A program made the position numbers and the translations under genes. Positions 1 to 11,268 of a stretch of 64,000 bases of DNA are shown piece by piece; the first letter of the stretch is position 1; the number at the start of each line of letters is the position of its first letter. The notes under the pieces are model-generated. The model searched no databases. It was not told the DNA's origin and saw only the letters and a program-made list of their open reading frames with translations. Origin of the DNA: Tubulanus polymorphus (lineage: Eukaryota > Nemertea > Palaeonemertea > Tubulaniformes > Tubulanidae); contig NC_134034.1 of the NCBI RefSeq assembly GCF_964204645.1, positions 9,109,414-9,173,413 on the forward strand, given 5' to 3'.

Positions 1-946
1 AGTAGCCGCCCGTGTGACTTTCCCATATCAAAAAGAAAAACAACCTATTTAAGGAAAATTGTAAATTTATTTTTAGGATTTTATGAACAACGTTACACAT
101 TTACAAACATTATTTGTTAGATGTTGAATACTTGAAATATTTTTCATACTTTTCTGTATCAATAAAATCAATTGAAATGAATTGATCCTATTACGACTTT
201 TTAACACAACCAAAAAATAATTGCTGACGAGATGACCATCACCTGTGAAAAAAAGCGAATTTTATTTTCTGTTGGAGATATTAAAAAACGGACTTCACCA
301 TAAGATTCCTCATACAAAAATACACCAGTGACATAAGTTTGAAGGACGTAGACAGAGTGGAACATAGTGCGGTACGAAAGTAAAGGAATGCCGACCAATG
401 TACACAGAAGTTACGTGCCCTTGAAAATGTAAGGATTTCAAAAATTTTCTGCCGCAGTATTAGTAAAAGCAGCACTTAGTGATCGCTCCCCAGTAACCAG
501 TCATTGTTGCGTTAATTATTGTATTTAATTGATTAATATTTTACATTTAACATTTCTTAATTAATTTAAGGTAAGTATCATATTATAAATGGAAAGTGTA
601 TGTAGAAAACAGTCATTTATAAGTCACGTAGGAAAGTTTGAGGAAAAATGTTAAACGCAACGATATTTTCTCGTGAACTCCAAAAATTTGTTATGATGTT
701 TACCTAGAAAGCGTGCATGGTGACGTTTTGATATAACTTCAATGTCGAGGTTAGTATAACTTAGTTTTAACTCTAACTGGAATTTTAGATATCTAAAAAT
801 AAAATAACAATTATGAAATAACTAATATTTATAACGTATTTATAAATACACTGACTAATTTACAGCACTGTGATATTTCCGCTTTGTATTTCTTCTTCCA
901 GTTTCTCAACATACAATGCATCATCATTATCGTACTTGATATTGAA
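1..946. other. Non-coding, AT-rich flank
   Basis: No convincing gene is seen on either strand. The short open frames around 200-475 have no recognisable domain or splice context. The stretch is AT-rich intergenic DNA downstream of the minus-strand gene that ends at 947. Confidence 0.6.
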
Positions 947-2799
947 TCATGACGAGTAACCAGGAACAGAAGAAATAACCGTAGCTAAAAATTTGGTGAG
1001 TACGCCGCTATCATTTGGATCGTCTTCATTTTTTACAAGCATTTCATGACTGATTGTTTTCCCTATCAAATTTCCAGCTCGTTCTCTTTCCGTTGCGGTT
1101 GTTGGAATCGCTTCTGCTGCTTCGACAAGCTGAATGACATTTGCTTGTAGTTCATCTAAACTTAAATTCCTTCTTTTCTTTTCATCTACTCTCACAGAAA
1201 ATCTGTATATAGAGGCATCATCCCATTGCTGCTGGAGAATTATCTCACGGAACCTTAACTGTCCCTTCAAAGCCATTTCTTTATCACTTTTGGTTTTCAG
1301 ATTATTCAAACTCTGGATAACATCTTGGGGAGTTTGCCAAAAGCCATAATACATGATGTCTTTGATTATTAGTTCTCTTTCCTTCATTTGCCGTTCTCTT
1401 TTTTCAGCTAGCGCCTTTCTCTTATCAGCTAAGTTCTGAATTCTTTTTTCAGCTATCTCTTTTCTGCGCAATTTGTAAAGCTCTTGTATCTTGCGGCGAT
1501 CAGTCATGGCTTTCTGTACAAGTGCTTCTTGCTGTTTTGTAGGTTTTGATGCTAGCCAGTCTTGTGTCTTGTTGAGGGAGAACATAATATAAGCTTCAAT
1601 TCCAATGTGACTGATGTTGGGCTTGAATCTGAGTAACTGATCAGAATAGGCAAAGACTCTTTCTGCAAACTTATTGTGTAGCTCAGCACTTCCTGATGTT
1701 GAATGTTTCTCATTAGTTGAGAATTCACCTCCCTCCAAAAATTCCTTATACTGTTCCTTGAGCAGATTGACAATAGCAGGTAAGATGACGGAAAGTTGCA
1801 GTTCACATTCATTATCATATTCAGATTCTTCTATCAAACATGAATATACATGATCTTTCTTTACAGGATATATGTCGCTAAAGACTTCAAGTTCACCATT
1901 CATAAATTCACTGATCCTGGCACTAGCACTTTCGATGTAACTGATGAGCTCTGGAACAAATCGAATGAGGTCTACCATTTTTACTGTTTTATCCTCAGTG
2001 AGCCTCCACAATGGTCCAGTGATGAATTTACTGATTAGCCCTAATGCTTTACATCCAGCGATATTGTCTACGGATTTAAGGTCTGCAAACACAGACTTCA
2101 AGAGGCGATTTGGATTATCAACCATTTCCAAATAATCATCTTTTTGTGATCAGCTTGCTGTTCATCTTGACAATTGCGCTTATTGGACATTTTGAATGGT
2201 ATTCGCAGCCATTTTTGAAGTTCTTCCTACAAGAAATGAAATTTGGCTAATTGCTTCACTGGAGAAAAAACTGAATTTATATTTTTGTCTCCCTTCAAGT
2301 TTATAATACTGCATTTATAAATTCTATCATTATTGTAGGACTGTAGAGTATTTTTCATTCTTTATTAAAATTAATTGACAAAAAACTCTATCTTATGTTT
2401 TTATCAACTAAAAACTATTATATTATAAAAACTATTATAGATTCGAGATGGTCGAGAATGTCATTTTCTAATGATGAGATGTAACATTACCTTTTTTGAT
2501 GGCCGATTCTTTGACTTCAGCAAACTTTCATGATGTTTCACCATCCTGTCAAGCTTGGTATAAATTGAACTCTTGTTTGTTGATGGAAAATGTTCATTTA
2601 TCCATTCACCACATTTCTTCCTGCCATTGTTTTTATGGTAATGAAGATCATCACTTGTCATTAATGAATCATCATCGACATCGCTATCAGGCTGTAACAT
2701 GATTAACCTATAAATAGAAAGTTTACGATGAAATGTATAGAAAAACAAATTCAGATTATATTTAGAACTGTACATAGAATTTTGGCCAATTTGACACAA
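947..2799 (-). pseudogene. Conserved multi-exon protein of unknown function, one-base frame break
   Basis: Three exons read on the minus strand. The first (within 2799-2480) encodes an acidic start (DSDVDDDS) followed by a basic region ending RPSKK at a GTAATG donor. The second begins near 2226 after a TTTCTTGTAG acceptor (EELQKWLRIPFKM). It runs into the long 394-codon frame, but the frame changes by one base in a short A run near 2140, consistent with loss of one A. The large domain is mostly helical and contains a very basic coiled coil at about residues 205-255 of the long frame (KRIQNLADKRKALAEKRERQ). The motif ALKGQLRFREIILQQ near the C-terminus resembles, from memory, a repeated gene family of fish and invertebrates with no assigned function. 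A start within the long frame alone would lack the conserved N-terminus. No catalytic motif is visible, so no function is claimed. Confidence 0.55.
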
Positions 2800-3284
2800 A
2801 AAAAACTAGGCATGTCCTATTTTGTTCGCCTACTTCTAGTTTTGATCATTCAGATTTTTTCACTCAAAAGTCTCAAAAAATTAATTGGATGTCCATATAG
2901 TCATACTTATTCATTATTGAAACAACTATGGTAGGCTATTAATGAATAAGATAGGCCCATCATATGGTTTTGTTAAGATTCTAGCTTTTGGATATAAGAA
3001 ATGGCCAGAAATGTTAATGATTGGGCATCTTTTTATTATGAATACAGTCAGCTGTTTTCCGCACGTGCGTTTGTTTACAAATAATCGATGACGTAATCAC
3101 CGCGACCCTTAAATAACGCCCTCGTCGAGGAAGTGCGCGAAATTGCGGAGATCCGTAATTTATTTTATTTTGCAGACGACGTTATATTCCATCAGATTAA
3201 AGCTTATTTTCGTTGAGCTCGATTGAATTAAATCCGATTTTTGAGTTCTTAGTACGCTGTTTGATAAAAAATTGTCTTACCTGG
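2800..3284. other. Intergenic, no gene seen
   Basis: AT-rich sequence with no recognisable gene between the minus-strand gene and the solo LTR. It holds one GC-richer patch near 3060-3130 with an ACGTGCGT motif, of unknown meaning. Confidence 0.5.
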
Positions 3285-4111
3285 TGTCACGACCTTGCAT
3301 TCATAACTTCATATATTCATGCATTCTGCATGCATGCATAGCTTATAGCTAGCTGTGTGTTTGTTGGGATCGGCGCACCTTTCTCAATGTGACCATTCAA
3401 CCCTAGCGGTCAATTCTATATAAGATTTGGTTTAAGCGTCGTTTCACTAGACACGACAAACCCGTCCAGCTGTTAGGACACCGTATTGGGTGTAGTATAG
3501 TAACACATGTATGCTGTTCACGGGGTAAGTTAAACTATTCTAATATTTATTCTTAATAATCATTCCAAGCAAATTGCTTAATAGATAAACCATTGTATTG
3601 TTCTATCTTCGGATAAATCTTTGTATTATAATCAAATAACATTAGAATTGAGACGCACGTTTGGTTTGCAGGGTTTATGACCCTTATAAATGTCGTAACA
3701 ATAATTGTTGTTGTCTTTTAGTTTGTGAATTATATCCACTCAGATACGTCAAGTGAGTGCGTGTCTCGAAACCTCCCGTACTCAAGCTACGTCAGTTAGT
3801 GCGGTTAACGTCTGAGCGCCTGATATTTCAGTTACTAACGGACGGTCGTCAACATTCGCAATATCCTGGGAGACCCACATACGTTGATCAGTGTGCACCC
3901 ATCAAGGTCACGTCTCACTCGGATACCACCACGGCTCACTACTGGAGAAGTGTGATCAAACTCTAATTCTAACTCCATTCTAATTAACTGTAGAAGTTAC
4001 GTTGGAATAAATTTGTAATTCGTTTTGTTTTAATTTAAGAATTCTTGTCGTCCGTTGTTGATTCTCTGCTATCGGATATCCTATTGGGGTTTTCCACGGA
4101 CCCTCGTGACA
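3285..4111 (+). mobile_element. Solo LTR (827 bp) with 5-bp target duplication
   Basis: The segment starts TGTCACGA and ends TCGTGACA, a perfect 8-bp terminal inverted repeat of TG...CA type. It is flanked on both sides by CCTGG (3280-3284 and 4112-4116), the 5-bp duplication expected from an LTR-retrotransposon integrase. Inside are a TATA-like TATATAAG at 3417-3424 and an AATAAA at 4006-4011, giving plus orientation. No internal coding region or second LTR adjoins it, so this is a solo LTR left by recombination between the two LTRs of a former element. Gypsy and Bel/Pao families both make 4-6-bp duplications, so the family is open. The small frames inside are not taken as genes. Confidence 0.85.
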
Positions 4112-4561
4112 CCTGGGATTTGAACCGGCTGGCTGAGGTTAAATTTCCGATTAGTTGTAAAATCGATGAAGCTGTTACAAAAAAGAAGGTCATTCGCCAT
4201 TGATATGCTAATTTCTGGGCTTCAAATTCATTATCCTAATAAGGAAATATATTCGGTTAGAAATGCATATTCATATCCGTCGCTTCGCGATGAAATCCAA
4301 GATGGCGGCGTATTGTTTACATTCGAAGCGAAAATTTGCCAGCGCAAAAACCTTGTTTCCACAGTAATTATTGAAAATAGACATGATGTAACGCATCAAA
4401 AGACAACATAAGCAAGTACTGTTTATAAAAATACGTTTATTAATTTCTGACAGTGTCTCATTTATACGCTATTTAACCCTGAAGTTGGCTTGTTTCTTAA
4501 AATTCCCCATGCCGGCAGGCTGAAAAATCCAATATGGCGGCTCCCGTGAACATCGCTACAC
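4112..4561. other. Intergenic, no gene seen
   Basis: Contains a tRNA B-box-like GATTTGAACC just after the solo LTR, but no A box or cloverleaf. Nothing else is recognisable. Confidence 0.4.
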
Positions 4562-5067
4562 TTACTGTCTGTCACACATGCTCTTCGTGCGACGTTTTGG
4601 TCCGTAATTTCGTTAATAATCGGTTGATCTGTAAATATTATGCATCAATTTGTTCAGTAAGGAATTTGCATTCAGAAATAAATCATGAACTGGCAGAAAT
4701 TTGTTTGTGTTTTCTTCTATCAGCGATAGTTTACCTAGCATACGCTCGCTTAATGCTGAAAAACGGCTTTTATGGCCCGTCACGTGGCGCCACCTACTGT
4801 ATTTTTATATGCTAATGAGCAGGTGATGACGCCACTGTAACGTTTCCGAGCGTCCGCGGAGCGGATTTTTCAGCATTACGCGAGCGTATGCTGAGTAAAC
4901 CATCGCTCATAAATGAAAACAAAAACAACTTAAGTGAAAATTGTTGTTTATTTCTGAATGCAAATTCCTCACTGAACAAATTGATGCATAATAAAGGTAG
5001 ATAAACCGATTATTAACGAAATTACGGACCAAAATGTCGCACGGAGAGTAGGTGTGACAGACAGTAA
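4562..5067. repeat. Foldback (long inverted repeat) element, 506 bp
   Basis: Two arms of about 200 bp are inverted copies of each other: left arm roughly 4562-4768, right arm roughly 4862-5067. The outer ends are TTACTGTCTGTCACAC and its exact complement. Matching continues through landmarks such as TTACGGACCAAAA, AACAAATTGATGCATAAT and GCATACGCTCGC. The spacer of about 95 bp is GC-richer. No coding capacity is seen; the frame at 4534-4815 is an accident of the arm. This is a non-autonomous foldback/MITE-type insertion. A target duplication could not be identified, so the superfamily is unassigned. Confidence 0.8.
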
Positions 5068-5496
5068 CAGGTATGTGGCAGAAAATTTCGAAGTTATCCT
5101 ACAATGATTACTTTAACACAGCTGAAGAGAGCAGGGAAAATCCTTTCCAAAAATGCCTGGTTTGTCTTTCTAGCTCAAATATTAGGGAAATTATGAAATT
5201 TTGAAGATCTCAAAATGACACCCGTAATTAATAAGGCAAACAATAGGATAAGTGTGATTGCAAATGGGTAAGAAACGCACAAAAAGTACCATAACTTCCT
5301 TAATATAAAAGATAGCACCATGAAACTTTCAGGGATGATAAAACATAACAAGAGTTGCAAATATTAGTTTCAAAAGTTCATATAGATTTATTATTCTAAA
5401 AGTTATAGATATTTAACTAATATCAATTAGCCTAATAATGATACGTAATTATCGAAATACATGAAAATCTTTGTAACTTCACTAACACAATTTGAT
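5068..5496. other. Intergenic, no gene seen
   Basis: AT-rich 3' flank of the minus-strand gene that ends at 5497. Nothing recognisable. Confidence 0.5.
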
Positions 5497-8039
5497 TTAC
5501 AACATTACAAGGTCACCAAGCAAGTAATCAACAGCAAATTCATAATTTGTCATATCAGAGTCCTCTCCATCATCATCATATGTTTCACCTTCACTCCAAT
5601 AACAAATGACATACACGCTCTTAGACTTCAGTCTTTTCATTTTTTCTATCTTCCCGTAGTAGAAGAGTCTAAGATTTTTCTCATCATCATGCCAGTAGTG
5701 CCCGACATCTCGCCCGATACAGTCCCCAGACAGCAGATCAGTTAATTCTAACAGTTGATCTGAATCCAGATCGGGGAACGCTGACCCAACCTCTTCAGCC
5801 GGTGTTTCTCTGAGTTTTTTCTCCATTTTTTTACGATCAGCCATACAGCGTTTTTGAGTTTTGCACGCTCGCCTTAGTGAAATGTCTCTTAGAATTTGTT
5901 TGGCTTCATTGCGACTTTCTGTATTGTACTGTCTAGCTTGCTTGACAGAAAACTGCACTAGGTGATCACGCTCTGGTACTTCGAAAGTGTCCATGAACTC
6001 ATTTACACGATTTTTCTGTGCACGTAATTTAGATGACAAGAAAACCATTGTTGCAAAAAACATCGTTTGGCTGTTGACGAAGTGCAGACAGAATATCATT
6101 TTTTCGCACTAGTTCTCTGTTTTTACTATCCTTTCCACAAATTTTGTGTTCTAGCGGACTTCCAAACAAGTCTGTTTCTCTCGTTAAAACAGACAAAATA
6201 TCTTTCTTTTGTTCTTTCATCATTGCCAGGACATTTCTTACCAAGCTTATACCATGCAGATGATTTATTTCGGTATCTTGGGATGTATAAAACCTCTGCA
6301 TCCACGGACCAGTTAGCAGTTTTCCCATCAACCCAGCCACATGCATTTGCACGATAGCAGTAATATGGTTGAAGTCGGCTTTCAGAGCGGTTCTTAGGCC
6401 ACCACAATCGGTTCCAGTGTCGAGAAATTTGCCAAACATTTTCAAGTGGCAAAAGTATTTCCCACATATGTGGAAAAATATATGCAGACGATTTCCACGA
6501 TACCTTGGAATGAATCCCAAAGGTAAGCCATTTTCCATCAACATATTTTTAAATCCAGTTGGGTCACCTTTACCGTCTACAAAACGGAGTTTGTTCATTT
6601 GCAGAACAACATTTCCAGCCATACAATCATTTCCGAATAGTTTTCCATTTTCAATTTCTTCTTTTTTTAGCGCAGCTCGAACTGTTGAGGCGATAGTGTC
6701 CAATGGATGAAGGTGGCAATTTAATTCAGTGAGTGATTTATCCCAAGCTCTATTTACTAAAACGATGGTAGCGTGGTTTGTATTGACTCTATCAGTCATA
6801 CTGTTGGTGATTCGACTAATTATATCTGCGCGGCGTTCCTGGTAACTGATATGTTTATATGCAGAGTAAAGTTTAGCAATATGATCGAATGAGGTTATAA
6901 TATGACTACTGTAATCCGCAGCGGTTCCACCAGCTAAGCGGTCAATTGCAATCACTTGACAGCGTTCATTCGAAAATGTGAGATGGATGCTGTTTATATG
7001 GACTCCTTCTTGTGTCGTAGCATCAAAACCTAGAGTGATGTTATCATTCCTAAGTATGGTTTCAACAGATTGAATATCGCTGATAACTCCAAGTTCTCGA
7101 CACATCTGTTCCACTGTTGTTCGATGCGGAATATCCGTTTTATAATCAAGTTCAACGTCGAACCTCGATGCAGACTGTTTCAATAGAGTTGGGATATTGG
7201 CGGTGGGCACCTGATTAACTAGAGCATCATAAACAAACAGCCGAGTTGATACTTGTATCTTCTTGTTTTTACTCTCTCTACTGAAACTTTCCACTGTCCC
7301 TGATTGAGAACTGTCCAATTTCATCTCGAGGTCTTCAATAATGTCATTTTTCATATCAAGCTCCGATTTCAGCTTCTTCACTTCCGGTTGATCCACTAAT
7401 TCCTGCTCCAATCGATCATTTTTCCTTTTTAACTTTCGAATTTTGTGATTAGCGATTCCAAGCTTGACAAAATGTTCAGTTTCTGAATATTGTTCTTTCA
7501 TTGCAGATATCTGGGCATCTCGACGTCTTAACTTCTGGGTCAAAACACGAACATTGCGTTTTTTTAAAAGCTGATACTCTAAAAACGCGATGCGCTTCTT
7601 CAGTCTGGCTGACATATCTGAATGCAACTGGAGCGACTTGTCAAGTCGCAACCTGAGTGATGGACATTTTGCACAAACTGGAGTTGATGAACTCTCCGGC
7701 ACTGATGACATCGGTCTACTTCGAACTGGTTTTGTATGACATGCAACAGAGAATCGCTCCTCACACAACGAAGAAAATTTGGCAAATTCGTTTGGATCGG
7801 TCAGCTTCTTAAATTTGTTGACTTTCCCGATCAAAAGCTGAATACGTTTCTTAAATTCGTATGGAGTAATGTTGATTGTTGGTTGTAACGCTGTTATCGT
7901 TTTTGCCTGGCTCTTCTTATTCTTGTTGAATGTATATATAACATGTCCATTCTACATCTTCTTCAATTTTTGAAAATCTTTCCAGGAATTCACTGCCTAC
8001 ACCTATTTTCCGCGTCTTAACATCCTCTTTAACCTCCAT
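5497..8039 (-). pseudogene. Coiled-coil transposase-like protein with two +1 frame breaks
   Basis: Three overlapping minus-strand frames join into one protein. An ATG at 8039 opens a 40-residue segment (MEVKEDVKTRK...). The frame then changes by +1 near 7920 into the long frame (7834-6029 and upstream of it). A second +1 change within 6029-6099, at a T6 run, leads into the last frame ending at 5497. The repeated tail DVFCNNGFL/VFLSSKLRAQ at the overlap shows where they join. The protein has a Cys pair (CAKC), a coiled coil at about residues 55-185 of the long frame, then a globular region with GFDATTQEGVH, HLHPLD and FHICGKYF motifs, and an acidic C-terminus. The GFDATTQ and HPLD blocks look like an RNase-H/DDE-type core seen in repeated proteins of marine invertebrates and fish. 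I cannot assign a superfamily. Two same-direction shifts suggest decay rather than programmed shifting. Confidence 0.55.
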
Positions 8040-8975
8040 TTGAAAAGATCTGCAAATTTACCTCCAAATTTAAGAGAAAAAAAATCTATTGATAAAATAA
8101 GATTCAATTAATTTCCATGCAATAAGTGTCTATTTAAACCGAATTAGCTAGTTTGTAAATACATTTTTGAAAAGCACATGCGTTTATTTACTATTGACAT
8201 TCGCATCAGCCAATCAGGTAACGAAGACGATGTCACGTGACCAAGAATCGCCACAAAGTAAACAAAAGAAAACCCTTTCAAAATCATTTTAAAATCACAT
8301 ATTTTATTCTCAAAAGTACTTAGACATTTACCAAACATACTAATCTTTCGATTATTCATTCTAAAACATATTTTCGGCAATTTATAGGCCCATATTTCGA
8401 CCCAACACCAGAAGACAAAACATCGTAATTTCTTCAAAAATGGCCGACCACGTCAAAATACATCGTCCGTTCCGGGTAATATTTTACAATGTTCTTGTCC
8501 TAATATCTACTTCAAACTTCATCATTATTTCAATGAAAGACATAATTCGATATGCAAATAGGTTTCATTAATATGCAGTCTCACCTAGAGGTATATTTAG
8601 CGCTTCGAAATCAGGTAAAATCTTCAAACTTCGCAAATTTCCGTGATTCTTAACCGATCAATAAAATTCGAAAACGAGGTGGAAGTCCCGGATTTCCCTG
8701 ACATCATACTAGGGAATCCCATAGGTATTCCTCAAAATAAGCCAATCAGAGCGATTTTAGTAGGGGATATCCCTAAGAGAGCCCATTTCCGCGTCACAGA
8801 ATAATCGAACTGCGCGTAGCACGATTCTGCCACATACCTACTTAACACACAGGGGCTTGTAAACTGGCTTGGATTTTACTTCCGGGTTGTTGATAATCTC
8901 GCGAGAATGGCGCTAAATTTAAACTGCAAATAAATCTAAAATATCACAGAAATACCTCTTGTTGAGGTAAGATTC
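8040..8975. other. Intergenic, MITE-like debris
   Basis: No gene seen. Short palindromic phrases near 8700-8780 (TAGGGAATCCC, GGGGATATCCC) look like decayed MITE ends. Otherwise ordinary AT-rich sequence. Confidence 0.4.
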
Positions 8976-8990
8976 AAGAATAGGGGACTA
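8976..8990 (+). repeat. Left 15-bp inverted repeat
   Basis: AAGAATAGGGGACTA, an exact reverse complement of 13762-13776. The AGGGGAC core is compatible with a G-rich Merlin-type end. Confidence 0.6.
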
Positions 8991-9356
8991 GGTTGTCTAC
9001 ACTCCTAATATCAACCCGCCGTCGAAATACTTACCTCCACTGTAATTTGCATTAATCAATACAACAGCCGACGATTTTTTGTCAAAGTAATAACCCCTTG
9101 ATTAGAAACTATAACAACAAACTAATCCGCCAATAAACCACAAATAAACGAACACGGTCCGCCATGATGTTAGACTGGTCGCCTGTCGAATTCTGCGCCA
9201 CATTCATTCGCAGTCAGAATAACTTATTCGAATAACTGAAGGTAGAGACCGGTAACCAGTCTACCATGATGTCACACAAATTACCCCCAAAAACCATCCG
9301 ACGAAGTCATGTAAAGCGGGGTGTCCAGCGGGCGCAACGGAAAACGGATAAGAATA

Positions 9357-9810
9357 ACACAGTCCTCAAATTAAATATGCAATCAAACCGATTTTCATGA
9401 AACCACAACCACAAACAACTAAACAATTTCAAATTCATAACTGATAATTTTATTTACTTACATAAAACACAATCCTCAAATTAAAAAAATCAATCAAACC
9501 CGATACATTAACACAATCCTCAAATTGAATAAGCAATCAAACCTGATACATTAACACAATCCTCAAATTAAATAAGCAATCAAACCTGATACATTAACAC
9601 AATTCTCAAATTGAATAAGCAATCAAACCTGATAGGCCTACATTAACACAATCCTCAAATTGAATAAGCAATCAAACCGATTTTCATGAAACAACCACAA
9701 ACAACTAATCAATTTCAAATTCAGCACTGATAATTTTATTTACTTACATAAAACACACCATTGACACAATCCTCAAATTAAATAAGCAATCAGACCTGAT
9801 ACATTCACAC
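9357..9810. repeat. 43-bp minisatellite, about 7 copies, with a nested longer unit
   Basis: Units begin ACACAATCCTCAAATT and continue GAATAAGCAATCAAACCTGA, at about 9357, 9467, 9510, 9553, 9596, 9645 and 9765. Two copies carry an extra segment of about 65 bp (ATTTTCATGAAAC...ATTTTATTTACTTACATAAA), so a longer compound unit of about 110 bp is also duplicated. The array lies just downstream of the transposase stop codon. No coding sense. Confidence 0.85.
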
Positions 9811-9843
9811 ACACTCACCACTCACACATCTTTATCTGGTATC

Positions 9844-11007
9844 TTAATCTGTTCCACATTTATATAATGCACAAATATCGTCCAAAAATGACATGAACAA
9901 ATTGTCAGTGTCAGCATGTAATCGACGCCACATGAACTCACCAAAGTACGAATCGTACATATGCTTACGGGTGCCAAATTTTGGTAAGCTGGATTTTGCC
10001 AGGTGCCACATGCCTTCCACTGTGTTGATATGCGCGCCAGTCTCAGGGTCCTTGAAAGTGACCGAATGATTGACGGAAAAGTGTTCAAAACCTTCCTCGT
10101 CTAGCGTTTTATACGACGACCAACAATCTGAGATAATTACAGTCCCTGCCTCAATCCAATCATGGATAACGGAATAAAGCGTGTCACGCCCCCGGTCTGG
10201 CACACACACCAGAAAACAGCGAACAGGAGGCTGACCCCTCTCCACTCCTCCAAACACCCATTGCCCCTCCACCCGTTTCCCTTTGTGGTATTTTCTTTTC
10301 CCAAATTTCAATTCGTCAATCTCGACAATTATTCCGGGTCCGCCAATTTTGGAAGATCTCTTCGTGATTACCATGTCCACGCACACTTCACGACAGAAAC
10401 TGAACCAATCCACAATCGTCGGCAAACTTAGGCCACATTCATGGGCCACATTCGTCAGTGATATTTTCCGGCTCCACCAGTACGTCACTTTGAGGATGGT
10501 TCTAATACTCAGTTTGCTGCTACTAAACCACGAGTCCGCTCGCACCGATTTTTTGGACTTGCAGCTGGGACATCGCCATATGTAGCCGTCGATTCGAGAC
10601 TTATCCTTCACTTCGTACATTGCGTTGCCACAAGACACACACTCACGACAAGCACCTAACAATTCTAAACAGAAATACATAACGTCATTCATGTTTCAAG
10701 CAAAAACCATAAATTACAGTTCTGGCAAAGTCCAATCATTACCATTGCAATAAAATTCTTTCATTTGAATATATCCAAAAACTATTGAATGGCTACATAA
10801 ACAAGATATTCTAAAGCAAACAATGATTTAGGGGAATCATATACCACTCTAATTTCGCACGGATTACTTATCTCACAATTACATTCTCAGTGCATCATTT
10901 CAATACTTACTATTCTTCTGACACCATCGAAATAACTTCTCAGAATCCATGCATAATTTGAACAAATCTTCAGCTGTCCGCATTTCGATTTCTTCGACTG
11001 TGGCCAT
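9844..11007 (-). CDS. Merlin-family DDE transposase (IS1016/ISXO2-like), 2 exons, apparently intact
   Basis: Exon 1 is 11007-10911: it starts MATVEEIEMR and ends at a GTAAGT donor in phase 1. Exon 2 is 10664-9844, after a TTTCTGTTTAG acceptor. Joined, they give 305 residues with no stop. A zinc ribbon is visible: CRECVSC at 38-44 pairs with CPSC at 64-67. Next comes a helix-turn-helix-like stretch (LTNVAHECGLSLPTIVDWF, about 102-120). The DDE catalytic core has D149 (EIDELKFG), D212 (ISDCWSSY) and E249 (NTVEGMW), the spacing of ISXO2/Merlin transposases that cut and paste DNA. A start at the internal ATG at 10692 would lie inside the intron and add spurious residues, so exon 1 is preferred. 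All catalytic residues and both splice sites are present, so the copy could be active or recently active. It is divergent from the ATPase gene starting 262 bp away. Confidence 0.88.
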
Positions 11008-11268
11008 CTTAACAAATACACACTATTTCAAACCTACTGTCTAGACGACGATGCACATTTCACCCTAAAACAGCAAATCTCTGGACATTGTCACACACAA
11101 CAAATCAACATAACAATGCAATTGGACTATCCTAAATAACCTAATTCTATTATCAGGGATGACACCATCACACCTTGGACTACCCTACATAACCTTATTC
11201 TATTATCAGGGATGACACCATGACACCCTGTCTCCAGAATTATCCTCAACAGCATTAGCTGGTCCAAA
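11008..11268. promoter_or_regulatory. Divergent intergenic region with a duplicated 53-bp block
   Basis: This 261-bp gap separates the start codons of the minus-strand transposase and the plus-strand ATPase gene, so both promoters should lie here. It contains two direct copies of a block of about 53 bp (about 11125-11177 and 11178-11230). Each has TTGGACTA, then CTATTATCAGGGATGACACC, with a few differences. Duplicated blocks next to a transposase promoter are often protein-binding sites; here that is an inference. Confidence 0.45.

Noticed and set aside
4112-4135. TGGGATTTGAACC after the LTR as a primer-binding site
   Set aside because: The CCTGG it begins with is the target duplication, so this is flanking DNA of a solo LTR, not an internal primer site.
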